DNA from: Halieaceae bacterium UBA4438
Lineage (GTDB): Bacteria > Pseudomonadota > Gammaproteobacteria > Pseudomonadales > Halieaceae
DNA length: 11,251 nt
Direction of reading: 5' to 3'
Assembly: GCA_002390485.1 (NCBI GenBank)
Contig: DGPO01000018.1
Span: 1-11,251 of the forward strand
Made by a program: the position numbers and the translations under genes. Each line of letters begins with the position of its first letter. The first letter of the stretch is position 1. Shown in pieces: positions 1 through 7,884 of the stretch. The notes beneath the pieces are model-generated. The model saw nothing but the letters and a program-made list of their open reading frames with translations. It was not told the DNA's origin and ran no database searches.

Positions 1-1760
1 AGAGAAACTTGAAAGAGATCGGGTCGCTGCGTCGTTACGGCACCCACTAATAATCCGCCGTTAGAGCGACCGCTGACCGCCAGTCGCTCTTTACGCGTGT
101 AGCCTTCGTCAATCAGGAACTCAGCGGCTGCAATGAAGTCGTCAAACACATTTTGTTTTTGGGTCTTTGTGCCGGCTATGTGCCATCGCTTTCCGTACTC
201 GCCACCGCCTCTAATATTGGGCACGGCATAAATGCCGCCTAATTCCAGCCATGCCGCAACGGTGCTGCTAAACCGCGGACGGATACTGATATCAAACCCG
301 CCATAGCCGTAGAGTAGGGTGGGTGTGGTGCCATTCAGCCGTGTGCCTTTGGCATAGGTAATGATCATTGGGATTCGGGTGCCGTCCTTGGAGTTAAAAA
401 AGACCTGTTCGGTCTTAAACCGGTTGCCATCAAAGGGTGACTGGGAGGCACGATAAAGGGTTGTTTCACCGCGCTTTGGATCGAGTGCAAAAATTGCCGG
501 CGCAATGCGGTAATTGGTGAATGTAAAATAGAGTGCCTCTTGATCTTTCTCACCGCCAAAGCCTGACGCTGTTCCTAAGTCAGGCAGTTCAATGTTACGG
601 ACCATGCGACCTTTGAGGTCGAACTGTGTGACTCGACTGATGGCATCGACCATGTACTCTGCAAAAAGAAATCCCGCGCCTGAACTGGCGTTAAGCACAA
701 ACTCCCCCTCGGGAATCACATCGATCCACTGACCGGGATCCGGCAACTGAGGGTCGACGGCGATGACGCGGCCGTTCGGCGCATCTTTGTTGGTCTCAAT
801 CAGCAGCAGATTATCGTCACTCTCCAGCAGCGAGCCGTCTGCGGACTCGTCGGCAAAGAGAACAATGAATTCGTCAGTGCCCGACGACAAGTCCTTCACG
901 AACAATCGGTTTCCCGAGGTCGAGTTGGCCGCACTGATGACGAGATAGCGCCCGTCTGCGCCGACATCAGCACCTACGTATCGGTGTTTTTCCTCGTTGG
1001 ATCCACCAAAGACGAGTTCGTCACTACTCTGGGGTGTGCCGAGCCTGTGAAAGTAAAGCTTGTGCTGATCTGTTTTAGCTGACAATTCACTGCCGTCTGG
1101 CTTGTCGTAACTGGAGTAGAAAAAACCGGTGTTACTCAGCCATTCAATACCCGAGAATTTGACGTCGACTAACGGCGGCTCAAGAATCGCCCCAGTTTCC
1201 ACGTCGCGAATCACAATTGAGCGCCAATCGCTCCCGCCTTCGGACAGTTGGTAGGCGACTCGACTGCCGTCCTCAGAAAAACTGACCCCGGACATGCTGA
1301 CCGTGCCATCGTCGCTGAATGTATTCGGGTCTAAAAATACCTGCTCGGGTGAATCCTCTGTCTCACGAAAGAGCACGCGCTGATTCTGCAAACCGGAGTT
1401 TCGGTAAAAATAGCGCGTCCCACCCGCAAAAAACGGAGCCGTTTCGCGTTCAAAGTTGAGTAGCCGGGCGACGGTCTTTTTGACGTCCTCCCTGAGCGAA
1501 ATCGCATCAATGAAGTTGCGCGTACTCGTGTTTTGTTGGCTTATCCAGGCTGAGGTATCGTCACTTAAGTCGTCTTCAAGCCACCGATAGGGGTCCGGAA
1601 CGTCGGTTCCGAAGTAGGTGTCGATGTGATCGCCTCGGCGCGTTATGGGATCAGCCTGCGCGCCAGACGATAGGTTCTGGTCGGCATGCATTGACTGTTC
1701 GGTCTGGCCGCAGCTCGCGACCAGTGCCAGCATAGAGATTAGAGCTAAATAAAGTTTCAT
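1..1760 (-). CDS. Prolyl oligopeptidase family serine peptidase (S9A), predicted lipoprotein, C-terminus missing at window edge
   Basis: This is a serine peptidase of the prolyl oligopeptidase family, which cleaves short peptides after proline. The open frame runs 586 codons to the left edge without a stop. The N-terminus is a lipoprotein signal: a hydrophobic stretch at residues 3-15 ends in lipobox V-A-S-C with Cys17, so an exported, membrane-anchored protein is likely. Residues around 45-55 carry the family signature VPDPYRWLED. A beta-propeller follows, then the alpha/beta-hydrolase domain with GYGGF, RGGGEYG (517-523) and the nucleophile motif GRSNGG with Ser566. The usual family length is about 700 residues, so roughly the last 120, with the catalytic Asp and His, lie outside the window. 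The start is preceded by a purine-rich stretch (AAGAAG). It is transcribed away from the IclR gene and has no evident link to the catabolic genes. The family is certain; lipid anchoring is inferred. Confidence 0.95.
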   Translation of the reverse strand, partial: MKLYLALISMLALVASCGQTEQSMHADQNLSSGAQADPITRRGDHIDTYFGTDVPDPYRWLEDDLSDDTSAWISQQNTSTRNFIDAISLREDVKKTVARLLNFERETAPFFAGGTRYFYRNSGLQNQRVLFRETEDSPEQVFLDPNTFSDDGTVSMSGVSFSEDGSRVAYQLSEGGSDWRSIVIRDVETGAILEPPLVDVKFSGIEWLSNTGFFYSSYDKPDGSELSAKTDQHKLYFHRLGTPQSSDELVFGGSNEEKHRYVGADVGADGRYLVISAANSTSGNRLFVKDLSSGTDEFIVLFADESADGSLLESDDNLLLIETNKDAPNGRVIAVDPQLPDPGQWIDVIPEGEFVLNASSGAGFLFAEYMVDAISRVTQFDLKGRMVRNIELPDLGTASGFGGEKDQEALYFTFTNYRIAPAIFALDPKRGETTLYRASQSPFDGNRFKTEQVFFNSKDGTRIPMIITYAKGTRLNGTTPTLLYGYGGFDISIRPRFSSTVAAWLELGGIYAVPNIRGGGEYGKRWHIAGTKTQKQNVFDDFIAAAEFLIDEGYTRKERLAVSGRSNGGLLVGAVTTQRPDLFQVS

Positions 1761-1920
1761 GGCGTGTTCTTCTTAATGGACATTTTTTGACGAGTTTATT
1801 GGCAAACACAGTAACCCATCTTGAGGACCGTCGATAAGGTCTGATGCGCAGACTACTTTGCGCGAATCACAGAGTTGGACTATGGTCCTCCGCATCCTTT
1901 CAGAAATTGGTCTGTTCCGC

Positions 1921-2721
1921 ATGTCCAGAGATTACTCAAAGTCGCCCGAATTTTTATCGACGTTAGAGCGTGGTTTGGCGGTGTTGAAATCTTTTGCGGG
2001 GCAGGCAAAGTCAATGACACTGTCTCAGGTTGCCGAACGGACAGCACTCAGTCCTGCCGTGGTTCGTCGGTGTTTACTGACGTTGGAGCACTTGGGTTAC
2101 GTGTCCAAAATGGACGGTCGATTTGCACTGTCGCCCGGGGTTTTATCATTCGCAAGTTTGTTCAATGAAGCATACAACCTTGACGGTACAATAAGGCCCA
2201 TCTTGCAGCGCTTGCGCGATGAAACAGGCGACAGTGCCTCGTTCACAGTGATGCAAAATGCAGACGTGCTGTATGTCTCTCACAGTTCAGCTCAGCGAGC
2301 CATCAGGTTGCAAGCAAATACGGGGACACGCTATCCAGCTCTCGTGACATCGACGGGTAGAGCTATGTTGGCTGATTTGTCCGACGAGGATCTGCATGAG
2401 TTCATTGAAAGTAATCCAGTAGAGCGTTACACGGCGAAAACGATTATTGATCCTGATGAGCTCTTTAACGAAATAAGAGAATGTGGTCGACGCGGGTATG
2501 CACTTGTTTCCGACGAACTGGACTATGGCATTACCTCTATGGCTGCGCCGGTCTCGATTTCTGGACAAGGTGTCGTCGGTGCTATTAATAGCTCCGCACA
2601 AACGCAACGTGTGGATTTTTCGGCTTTTGCGGATCAGCGATGGCCGCTACTCGACGCTGCTGCGCATGATCTGCGGCGGACACTGACGACAACGCCGGAT
2701 CTGCTCGCCGTACTTAATTAA
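1921..2721 (+). CDS. IclR-family transcriptional regulator (PcaR/PcaU/PobR-like)
   Basis: Predicted DNA-binding regulator of 266 residues from the ATG at 1921. Residues 11-25 (FLSTLERGLAVLKSF) are the typical opening of the beta-ketoadipate-type IclR branch. A winged helix-turn-helix occupies about 31-72, with TLSQVAERTALSPAVVRR as its helices. The effector-binding domain spans about 85-255 and includes SFTV, DVLYV, the TGTRYPA stretch and RGYALVSDELDYGITSMAAPV. Members of this branch bind aromatic or related acids and either activate or repress an adjacent catabolic operon. In-frame alternative starts are TTG 1858 and ATG 1882. The ATG at 1882 has a weak GAG upstream and the one at 1921 has no clear Shine-Dalgarno; I chose 1921 because family proteins begin near this point. 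It ends 5 bases before the end of the convergent hydrolase gene. The likely targets are the paired palindromes at 4356-4390 (inference). Confidence 0.93.
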   Translation: MSRDYSKSPEFLSTLERGLAVLKSFAGQAKSMTLSQVAERTALSPAVVRRCLLTLEHLGYVSKMDGRFALSPGVLSFASLFNEAYNLDGTIRPILQRLRDETGDSASFTVMQNADVLYVSHSSAQRAIRLQANTGTRYPALVTSTGRAMLADLSDEDLHEFIESNPVERYTAKTIIDPDELFNEIRECGRRGYALVSDELDYGITSMAAPVSISGQGVVGAINSSAQTQRVDFSAFADQRWPLLDAAAHDLRRTLTTTPDLLAVLN

Positions 2722-2726
2722 ATCGC

Positions 2727-3545
2727 TCAGTGCACCACGCGACGAAGCCATGTTGCGACTTGATGATTAAATGTCTCAGGATGGGTCCAGTTCCAAAGGT
2801 GTCCGTCTCGTGACTCCATAAGCTGACCGCTGAGCTCTAATGCGAGACGCTCCGCATGCGCAACTCGTTGCGTCGAGTCCCCACGGGCGCGTCCGATCAA
2901 CGCGGTTGTGGCGCAACGAGTCAGTGGTGTTTTTGCAGGGAGTCGGGCGTCAAGGGTGGGTGTGTCTGGCGCTGCGGTTGTGACTAGGTCCTGACCAGAA
3001 TATCGGTTCACTTGTTCCTTAAGTCTTACTTTATCGTCTTCGAGCACACCTCGAGTCATGAGTTTGTGTGTTAACCAGTCGGCTTTGACGTCATCGAGTC
3101 TTCCCTGCTGCACAAGCGTTGAATAGCGACGCAAAGGGGGTTCTTGCGGATCGTCAGGATCAAACGCGTAGTCGTCAACGACCCCGCCTTGGAAGATGAT
3201 TCCAGCAACACGGTTGGGCCAGTGTTGAATGAAACGTAGGCACAGTCGTGCACCCTGCGACACGCCGAGTAATACGGTGGGCAGTTCAGATGCATCGACG
3301 ATGCGCTTGAGATCAATAAGCTCGTGCGTCAGGTTGGGGGTCATGAAGTTCGCACCATGACCCCGTCGATCATATCGAACAAGGCAAACGTTTTCTCGCG
3401 TGAGGCGCAGTTGTCGCTCGAACGAGTGGTGGTCAAGCGTCCAACCATGGACGCAGATGAGTCTGCAGGTGGAATGATTAGCCTCTGCGATATGCAGCGT
3501 TAGCGCGCCGTCCTCAAGCGGTAAAAGCGTCGTGTATTGTTTCAT
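2727..3545 (-). CDS. Alpha/beta-fold hydrolase
   Basis: A 272-residue single-domain alpha/beta hydrolase. Visible motifs in order are HGW at 33-35 (oxyanion-hole loop), YDRRGHG at 58-64, the nucleophile elbow GVSQG with Ser96, a candidate catalytic Asp223 (ARGDS) and His249 (DGH). The triad therefore looks complete and the length is normal for enol-lactonases, esterases and C-C hydrolases. No signal peptide is seen, so a cytoplasmic role is expected. Its ATG overlaps the stop of the upstream citrate-synthase-fold gene as ATGA (3542-3545), which implies translational coupling and a shared pathway. The exact reaction cannot be read from the sequence; a 3-oxoadipate enol-lactonase-like or ester- or thioester-cleaving role would fit the IclR/PcaR-type regulator next door, but that is inference. 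Confidence 0.88.
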   Translation of the reverse strand: MKQYTTLLPLEDGALTLHIAEANHSTCRLICVHGWTLDHHSFERQLRLTRENVCLVRYDRRGHGANFMTPNLTHELIDLKRIVDASELPTVLLGVSQGARLCLRFIQHWPNRVAGIIFQGGVVDDYAFDPDDPQEPPLRRYSTLVQQGRLDDVKADWLTHKLMTRGVLEDDKVRLKEQVNRYSGQDLVTTAAPDTPTLDARLPAKTPLTRCATTALIGRARGDSTQRVAHAERLALELSGQLMESRDGHLWNWTHPETFNHQVATWLRRVVH

Positions 3546-4294
3546 TTTGAGGACGTGATTTGCTCAACCTCGTGGGTCGCCCCATTCCATAAGGCATCTC
3601 CAATCGGTGATTCGTACTCCTCAAGCAGGTGTCCAACGAGTCCCGCACAGCGAGCGATCAAAATGACACCTCGAATCATTGAAGCCGGCATCTCAGCGTC
3701 TAGGAGCAAGACAGCGAGCGCTGTGCTCACGTTCATTACCAAAGACTTATTCAGTGATTGTGAGAGTGAACTCTCCAATACTTTGGCTGCGGCCAACACA
3801 GGACTCGTTTCCGGAACGAAGCTCAAAAGCTTTTCAACTCTCGGGTCCTTCCCAGTGTGAATCGGATGTCCAAAGCCCGGGATGGGCGCTCGGTTGGCAC
3901 GACGGTTGGCGACTAAGTTATTGGCCGCAGTCGTCATATCTTCGGCGGCAACAATTATTGCGAGATCGGCAGCACATAACGATGCTGTTCCAGCATAGCG
4001 ATCACCAACACCCAATAAGCCTGCGGCGACTGCGCCTTGGAGTGACTCGGGCGCACCGTGCAAGGTCAGGCGAGCGGTGACGGCAGAGGGCACAAGACCG
4101 TGCTCCATGATGGTCACTAGCGCTATATCGAGCGCGCGTCGTTGCTTAGGAGAGGGATCCTTGCCTAAGGCTTGGAGTAGAAAAGCCGCGCCAAAGTCGT
4201 AGTGACCTATGACTTCGTCCACCAGGTCTTTACCTCGGAGGTGAATATGGTCGGCGTCATAACTGCAAATTCTGCTCGTCGGTTTGTCGTTCAT
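3542..4294 (-). CDS. Short citrate-synthase-fold protein, citryl-CoA lyase-like
   Basis: A 250-residue protein of the citrate synthase superfamily, much shorter than true citrate synthase (about 430 residues) and close to citryl-CoA lyase-type proteins. Family marks are EHG with His65, the PGFGHP motif with His143 followed by DPR (150-152), and the C-terminal ARCAGLVGHLLEE segment (215-226). His65 and His143 correspond to the two catalytic histidines of the fold. The usual catalytic Asp, in an N-V-D motif, appears to be replaced by Ser190 in MNVS (187-190). The expected chemistry is cleavage or formation of a C-C bond in an acyl-CoA ester, releasing or using acetyl-CoA; the substrate is unknown. 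The start has a good Shine-Dalgarno (GAAGGA, 4301-4306, 6 bases upstream). It heads the leftward unit, divergent from the TonB receptor, and overlaps the hydrolase start. Cytoplasmic. Confidence 0.87.
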   Translation of the reverse strand: MNDKPTSRICSYDADHIHLRGKDLVDEVIGHYDFGAAFLLQALGKDPSPKQRRALDIALVTIMEHGLVPSAVTARLTLHGAPESLQGAVAAGLLGVGDRYAGTASLCAADLAIIVAAEDMTTAANNLVANRRANRAPIPGFGHPIHTGKDPRVEKLLSFVPETSPVLAAAKVLESSLSQSLNKSLVMNVSTALAVLLLDAEMPASMIRGVILIARCAGLVGHLLEEYESPIGDALWNGATHEVEQITSSK

Positions 4295-4355
4295 TAGTTT
4301 TCCTTCAGCTAGCTCTTCTTGATCTGGATTCTTTATGGTAGCGTACGCTTCACAG

Positions 4356-4370
4356 TTTCGTTAAACGAAA
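4356..4370. promoter_or_regulatory. Palindromic operator candidate 1 (TTTCG-N5-CGAAA)
   Basis: TTTCGTTAAACGAAA is a perfect 15-base palindrome with a 1-base centre at 4363. It lies in the divergent intergenic region between the citryl-CoA lyase-like gene and the TonB receptor gene. Its arms match those of the second palindrome exactly (TTTCG...CGAAA). The size and CG-centred arms suit an IclR-family operator. No footprint evidence is available, so the assignment to the neighbouring IclR protein is inference. Confidence 0.7.
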
Positions 4371-4373
4371 TAT

Positions 4374-4390
4374 TTTTCGATTATCGAAAA
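4374..4390. promoter_or_regulatory. Palindromic operator candidate 2 (TTTTCGAT-T-ATCGAAAA)
   Basis: A perfect 17-base palindrome centred at 4382, which is 19 bases from the centre of palindrome 1. The core TTCGATTATCG differs at one position from the core of the Pseudomonas putida PcaR site as I remember it (GTTCGATAATCGCAC), which supports recognition by the IclR/PcaR-type protein at 1921-2721. It sits 33 bases upstream of the receptor start, next to an A/T-rich stretch (4391-4405) where a promoter -10 element could lie; I could not fix -35/-10 boxes for either direction. Confidence 0.72.
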
Positions 4391-4422
4391 TAATAAAAAG
4401 ATAAACTCTAAAAGGATTACGT

Positions 4423-6717
4423 ATGAAACTTCAACGCAGTGCACTTGCTTTGGCGGTAATTACGGCCGTCTCACCCCAGTCTGTTCTCTCCCAAGCGCTT
4501 GAGGAGGTCGTTGTTACGGCTCGGAAAACAGCGGAAACGCTTAGTGACAGTCCGATTTCAGTGCGTGCCTTCACTGATGCCGAAATTAGGGCGACAGGTG
4601 TTGCGACACCACAGGACTTTGTTGATCTGACGCCTAACGTCACCTTGGTTCAAACACAAAGCTCCGGTAATTCATTTTTGAATATCCGCGGAATTTCGTC
4701 TGCGCGAAATTCTGAGCTGGCCGCCGCGGTCCTGATCGATGGGGTGCTGTTGACGAACCCCACTCAGCTTAATCAGCAACTTTTTGATATCGAACAAATT
4801 GAAGTGCTTCGAGGCCCGCAGGGTGCTCTCTACGGGCGTAATGCGATCGGTGGTGCAATTACGATTACGACCAAGGCGCCCTCAGAAGAGACCGAGGGTC
4901 AAATCCAGTTGGGCTATGAGTCGGCTCCGGGATTTAGTGTTAAGGGTTACGTTGGCGGGCCACTCAACGCTGACGGTACGGCGACCTATCGACTGGCTGC
5001 GTCTTTCATTGATCATGACGGTTATCTCGAAAATTCCTATCTAAACGAGAATGCTGACCCGTACCGCGATCAATCGGTGCGAGGTCGCGTGAACTGGGAG
5101 GTCAACGACCGATTGAGCACAGACTTCCGCGTGAGCTTCAGCTCTTTGGATACACAGGCGTTCCACTTTGTACTGGATGACTCGGCTGACGCGGTAGACA
5201 AGCCCATCCAGAACAATAATCCGGGGAATAACGAGCGAGATTTCACGAGTGCAAGTTTCAAGTTCGATTACGACATGGACTTCGCGACCCTCACCGGCAT
5301 CACTTCCTATGACGACGTATCTGAAGTCTCAAGTGGCGATAATGTCTTCTTTTTACCACCGGAGCATCCTGAAAATTATTGGAACTATGACTTTTTCTTT
5401 GGGTGTTTGCGCGGTGGTGGCGCGGTTCCGGGTTGCGACTTCCTCGCAGGCTTCCCGGGCACTCAAGATGAGTTTATTGATCTAAGCCAAAACCAGTATT
5501 TAGAAGTCGAATCGTGGAGCCAGGAGATTCGTCTGACGTCAAATGATGATGCTGGTGTTCGTTGGACCGTTGGAGCCTATGCGGTGACAACGGATCGATA
5601 CATATCCACGGGCGGACAAATTGACCGCGGGCTCGGCGTATTCGACGTAGAGCGGGATTTCAGAGAATCTATCTTTACCGATGGTTACACCGACGGAGTG
5701 GTTAATGACCCCAGTCCACAGCTCGGTTTGTTGGCTGACTCACAGGACAATTTTGCGTGGGCTGTCTTTGGTCAGGTGTCGTGGGATGCCAGTGAAAATG
5801 TAGAGGTGGCCTTGTCAGCCCGTTATGACCGTGACACCCGAGAGAATACGACCCTGACAGAGGCTGAATACAACGTCCCATTCAACGCAGCGATTGTATT
5901 TGGTGACTCGCGTGAGGAGACGTGGGGAGCGTTCCAGCCTAAGGCCACGATTCGTTGGATGCCCGACGATAATTGGATTTTATACGCCGACGCAAGCCGT
6001 GGTTTCCGAAGTGGAGGTTTTAACCAGACTGGGGTTGGCACTGCAGTACCGTACCCTGGAATTGAAGATATCTTCGATGAGCAAATTGCAGACACGTTTG
6101 AAGTGGGTGCGAAAGGAGACTTGGTTGATGGCAAAGTAAGGCTCTCCGCTGCGCTGTACCAAACAACGTTGGAAGGAGCTTACTTTTTCTATTACGACGC
6201 GGGAACCAATACTCAGAACTTGGGTAGCTTGAGTGAAGTTGATTATCAGGGAGCCGAATTCGAACTTTCGGCTCTGCTGAGCGAAAACTGGTCTCTGAGT
6301 GCTGGGATAGGGCTTACGGACAGCGAAATTACCAAAGTACCTAACGACAGCTCCGGTCTATCTGAGGCGTGGTTGGGGAATCAAGCACCGCTCGTGAGTG
6401 AAGTTACTGCAAACGTGGGGCTCCAGTATCGAGCGTCGCTTGAAAATGGCTTGGATGCCTTTGCTCGGGTGGACTATCAGCGTCTGGGTAAGACGTGGTG
6501 GGAGCCGGACAACTACTCATCGCGCAGTCCAGTGAACTTGATTGATATCCGGGCCGGTGTGGAGTTGCCAGATCAATGGACTTTGACTTTGTGGGTGCGA
6601 AATGCGACCGACAAGGCATACAACACGGAATTTTCGCCGAACGCTAATCGATCGCTAAACTTTCTGTGGAAAGCACAGCCTGCTCGCTACGGGCTAGAGT
6701 TTACAAAATCATTCTGA
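4423..6717 (+). CDS. TonB-dependent outer-membrane receptor
   Basis: A 764-residue outer-membrane transporter that would import a substrate using the TonB-ExbBD system. A signal peptide covers residues 1-25, with probable cleavage after SQA. A TonB box LEEVVVTA (26-33) follows directly at the mature N-terminus. The plug domain runs to about 150 and contains the NIRGISS segment and EVLRGPQG (127-134) with LYGRNAIGGAI. The rest is the 22-strand barrel, ending in aromatic Phe764 as expected for BamA-dependent assembly. Cys328 and Cys338 flank a glycine-rich segment and may form a disulfide in an outer loop. The length and the Pro-Gln-Gly type plug resemble the large marine and sphingomonad receptor group used for organic compounds as well as siderophores. 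The Shine-Dalgarno AAAGGA (4411-4416) supports this start. It is first in the rightward unit, 25 bases before the VOC gene; its context suggests uptake of a carbon substrate rather than iron. Confidence 0.96.
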   Translation: MKLQRSALALAVITAVSPQSVLSQALEEVVVTARKTAETLSDSPISVRAFTDAEIRATGVATPQDFVDLTPNVTLVQTQSSGNSFLNIRGISSARNSELAAAVLIDGVLLTNPTQLNQQLFDIEQIEVLRGPQGALYGRNAIGGAITITTKAPSEETEGQIQLGYESAPGFSVKGYVGGPLNADGTATYRLAASFIDHDGYLENSYLNENADPYRDQSVRGRVNWEVNDRLSTDFRVSFSSLDTQAFHFVLDDSADAVDKPIQNNNPGNNERDFTSASFKFDYDMDFATLTGITSYDDVSEVSSGDNVFFLPPEHPENYWNYDFFFGCLRGGGAVPGCDFLAGFPGTQDEFIDLSQNQYLEVESWSQEIRLTSNDDAGVRWTVGAYAVTTDRYISTGGQIDRGLGVFDVERDFRESIFTDGYTDGVVNDPSPQLGLLADSQDNFAWAVFGQVSWDASENVEVALSARYDRDTRENTTLTEAEYNVPFNAAIVFGDSREETWGAFQPKATIRWMPDDNWILYADASRGFRSGGFNQTGVGTAVPYPGIEDIFDEQIADTFEVGAKGDLVDGKVRLSAALYQTTLEGAYFFYYDAGTNTQNLGSLSEVDYQGAEFELSALLSENWSLSAGIGLTDSEITKVPNDSSGLSEAWLGNQAPLVSEVTANVGLQYRASLENGLDAFARVDYQRLGKTWWEPDNYSSRSPVNLIDIRAGVELPDQWTLTLWVRNATDKAYNTEFSPNANRSLNFLWKAQPARYGLEFTKSF

Positions 6718-6742
6718 CCAATAAGAACGAGGGGACACACCG

Positions 6743-7288
6743 ATGAATGCTTTAGCGCAAATTAAAAGTCGTCTGCACCACAACGCATACGTATGCACTG
6801 ACCTTGAGGTAATGCGAGCCTTTTACGAGGAAATTATTGGTTATCGATTAGTCGCTACCTGGGCGGAAGAGGCCGATCTGTTTGGGAAAGTACGCACCTA
6901 TGCACACTGTTTCTTCGATATTGGAGATGGTTCAGCTTTGGCATTTTTTCAGTTTGCGAATGCCGATGACACCGCTGAATTTGGTCCTGAGCTTCAGCCT
7001 TCGGGTTTTCGTCACCTCGCTATGAAGGTTGATCAAGGCACGCAAGATGACATCAAAGATCGACTAGACGCGGCTGGCTATTTTGAGAGCGGACAAGCGT
7101 ACCCACTCAATCACGGTTACTGCTGGTCTTTGTATTGTTTTGATCCGTCGGGGCTGCTTATGGAGTGGACGGTGGATCACGCGGAGGTAGAGCAGATTAA
7201 TGAGGACAAGGCTCGAACTGCTCATGCTGATTTGAAAAAGTGGTTGGGTGGTGATCACACACCAAACAACGAACAGTTCCATCGATAA
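6743..7288 (+). CDS. VOC-superfamily protein (glyoxalase / extradiol dioxygenase fold)
   Basis: A 181-residue protein with two vicinal-oxygen-chelate repeats. The first begins at RLHHNAYVCTDLEVMRAFYE (10-29) and the second at about 88-143 with FRHLAMKV and DPSGLLMEW. Candidate metal ligands in the usual VOC positions are His13, His91 and Glu141, so a metal-dependent enzyme is expected (dioxygenase, lyase, isomerase or glyoxalase). At this length it is smaller than classical two-domain extradiol dioxygenases (about 290-310 residues), so ring cleavage is possible but unproven. The tail after about 150 is charged and lacks VOC features. The start has a strong GAGGGG (6729-6734) 8 bases upstream. 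It sits between the receptor and the flavodoxin-fold gene in the same unit. Cytoplasmic; the reaction is unknown. Confidence 0.88.
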   Translation: MNALAQIKSRLHHNAYVCTDLEVMRAFYEEIIGYRLVATWAEEADLFGKVRTYAHCFFDIGDGSALAFFQFANADDTAEFGPELQPSGFRHLAMKVDQGTQDDIKDRLDAAGYFESGQAYPLNHGYCWSLYCFDPSGLLMEWTVDHAEVEQINEDKARTAHADLKKWLGGDHTPNNEQFHR

Positions 7289-7302
7289 GTAGAGGTAAAG
7301 AG

Positions 7303-7884
7303 ATGAGTGTTTCTGTGGTGACTGTGTACCACTCCGGCTATGGTCATACGGCTGTGGTCGCTGAGGCTGTTAATGCAGGCGTGTCCTGTGTAGAGGGCGT
7401 AGAGGCGATTTTGCTCGACGCCTCTGAACTCAATACTCCCGATGCGCCCGGGCTGGCATTGTTGGACAATGCTGATGGTCTGATCTTTGGTGCGCCCACC
7501 TATATGGGTTCGGCCTCTGCCGTGTTCAAAGGGTTTATGGAAGCGACTTCAAGTCGCTGGATGGAACAAAAATGGGCGAATAAAGTTGCTGGCGGCTTTA
7601 CCAATTCAGGTGCCATGAACGGCGACAAGCAGAACACCCTAGTGGAGTTCATGACGTTTGCGATGCAGCACTCAATGATCTGGGTAGGCCTTGGCCAAAT
7701 GCCGGGGAATAACCACTCTGGCGGCAGCGAGAACGATGCTAATCGCTTGGGTGCGACAATTGGTTGCATGACCCAGGCTAACGTGGACCAAGCAGGAGAT
7801 GTAGCGCCTCCGCAAAGTGATCGTGATACAGCGACCGCCTTTGGTGTTCGCATGGCTGAGTCAGTCAAACGCTGGGGGCGATAA
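7303..7884 (+). CDS. WrbA-like flavodoxin-fold NAD(P)H:quinone oxidoreductase
   Basis: A 193-residue flavodoxin-fold protein. The FMN phosphate loop is YHSGYGHT at 9-16 after a short beta strand. The second FMN-contacting segment is FGAPTYMGSASAVFKGFME at about 62-80, followed by KVAGGFTNSGAMNGDK (94-109), both characteristic of the WrbA and NADPH-dependent FMN reductase group. Family members reduce quinones by two electrons with NAD(P)H or supply reduced flavin. The length is close to WrbA (about 198). In this unit it may keep a catechol- or quinone-like intermediate reduced or serve a partner oxygenase (inference). The Shine-Dalgarno AGAGG (7291-7295) lies 7 bases upstream. Its stop overlaps the start of the ligase gene by one base (TAATG, 7882-7886), a sign of coupling. 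Confidence 0.9.
   Translation: MSVSVVTVYHSGYGHTAVVAEAVNAGVSCVEGVEAILLDASELNTPDAPGLALLDNADGLIFGAPTYMGSASAVFKGFMEATSSRWMEQKWANKVAGGFTNSGAMNGDKQNTLVEFMTFAMQHSMIWVGLGQMPGNNHSGGSENDANRLGATIGCMTQANVDQAGDVAPPQSDRDTATAFGVRMAESVKRWGR

Noticed and set aside
1787..1815. TTGACG as a -35 box for the IclR gene
   Set aside because: No convincing -10 element at a proper distance (best is AGTAAC, three of six), so no promoter is called.
1826..1841. GACC-N8-GGTC around TCGATAA upstream of the IclR gene, a possible autoregulatory site
   Set aside because: Only four-base arms and no match to the TTTCG-N5-CGAAA pattern; it could easily be chance.
3537..4080. Plus-strand frames inside the citryl-CoA lyase-like gene
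   Set aside because: They are antisense to a clear family member, with compositions rich in Ser and Arg typical of shadow frames.
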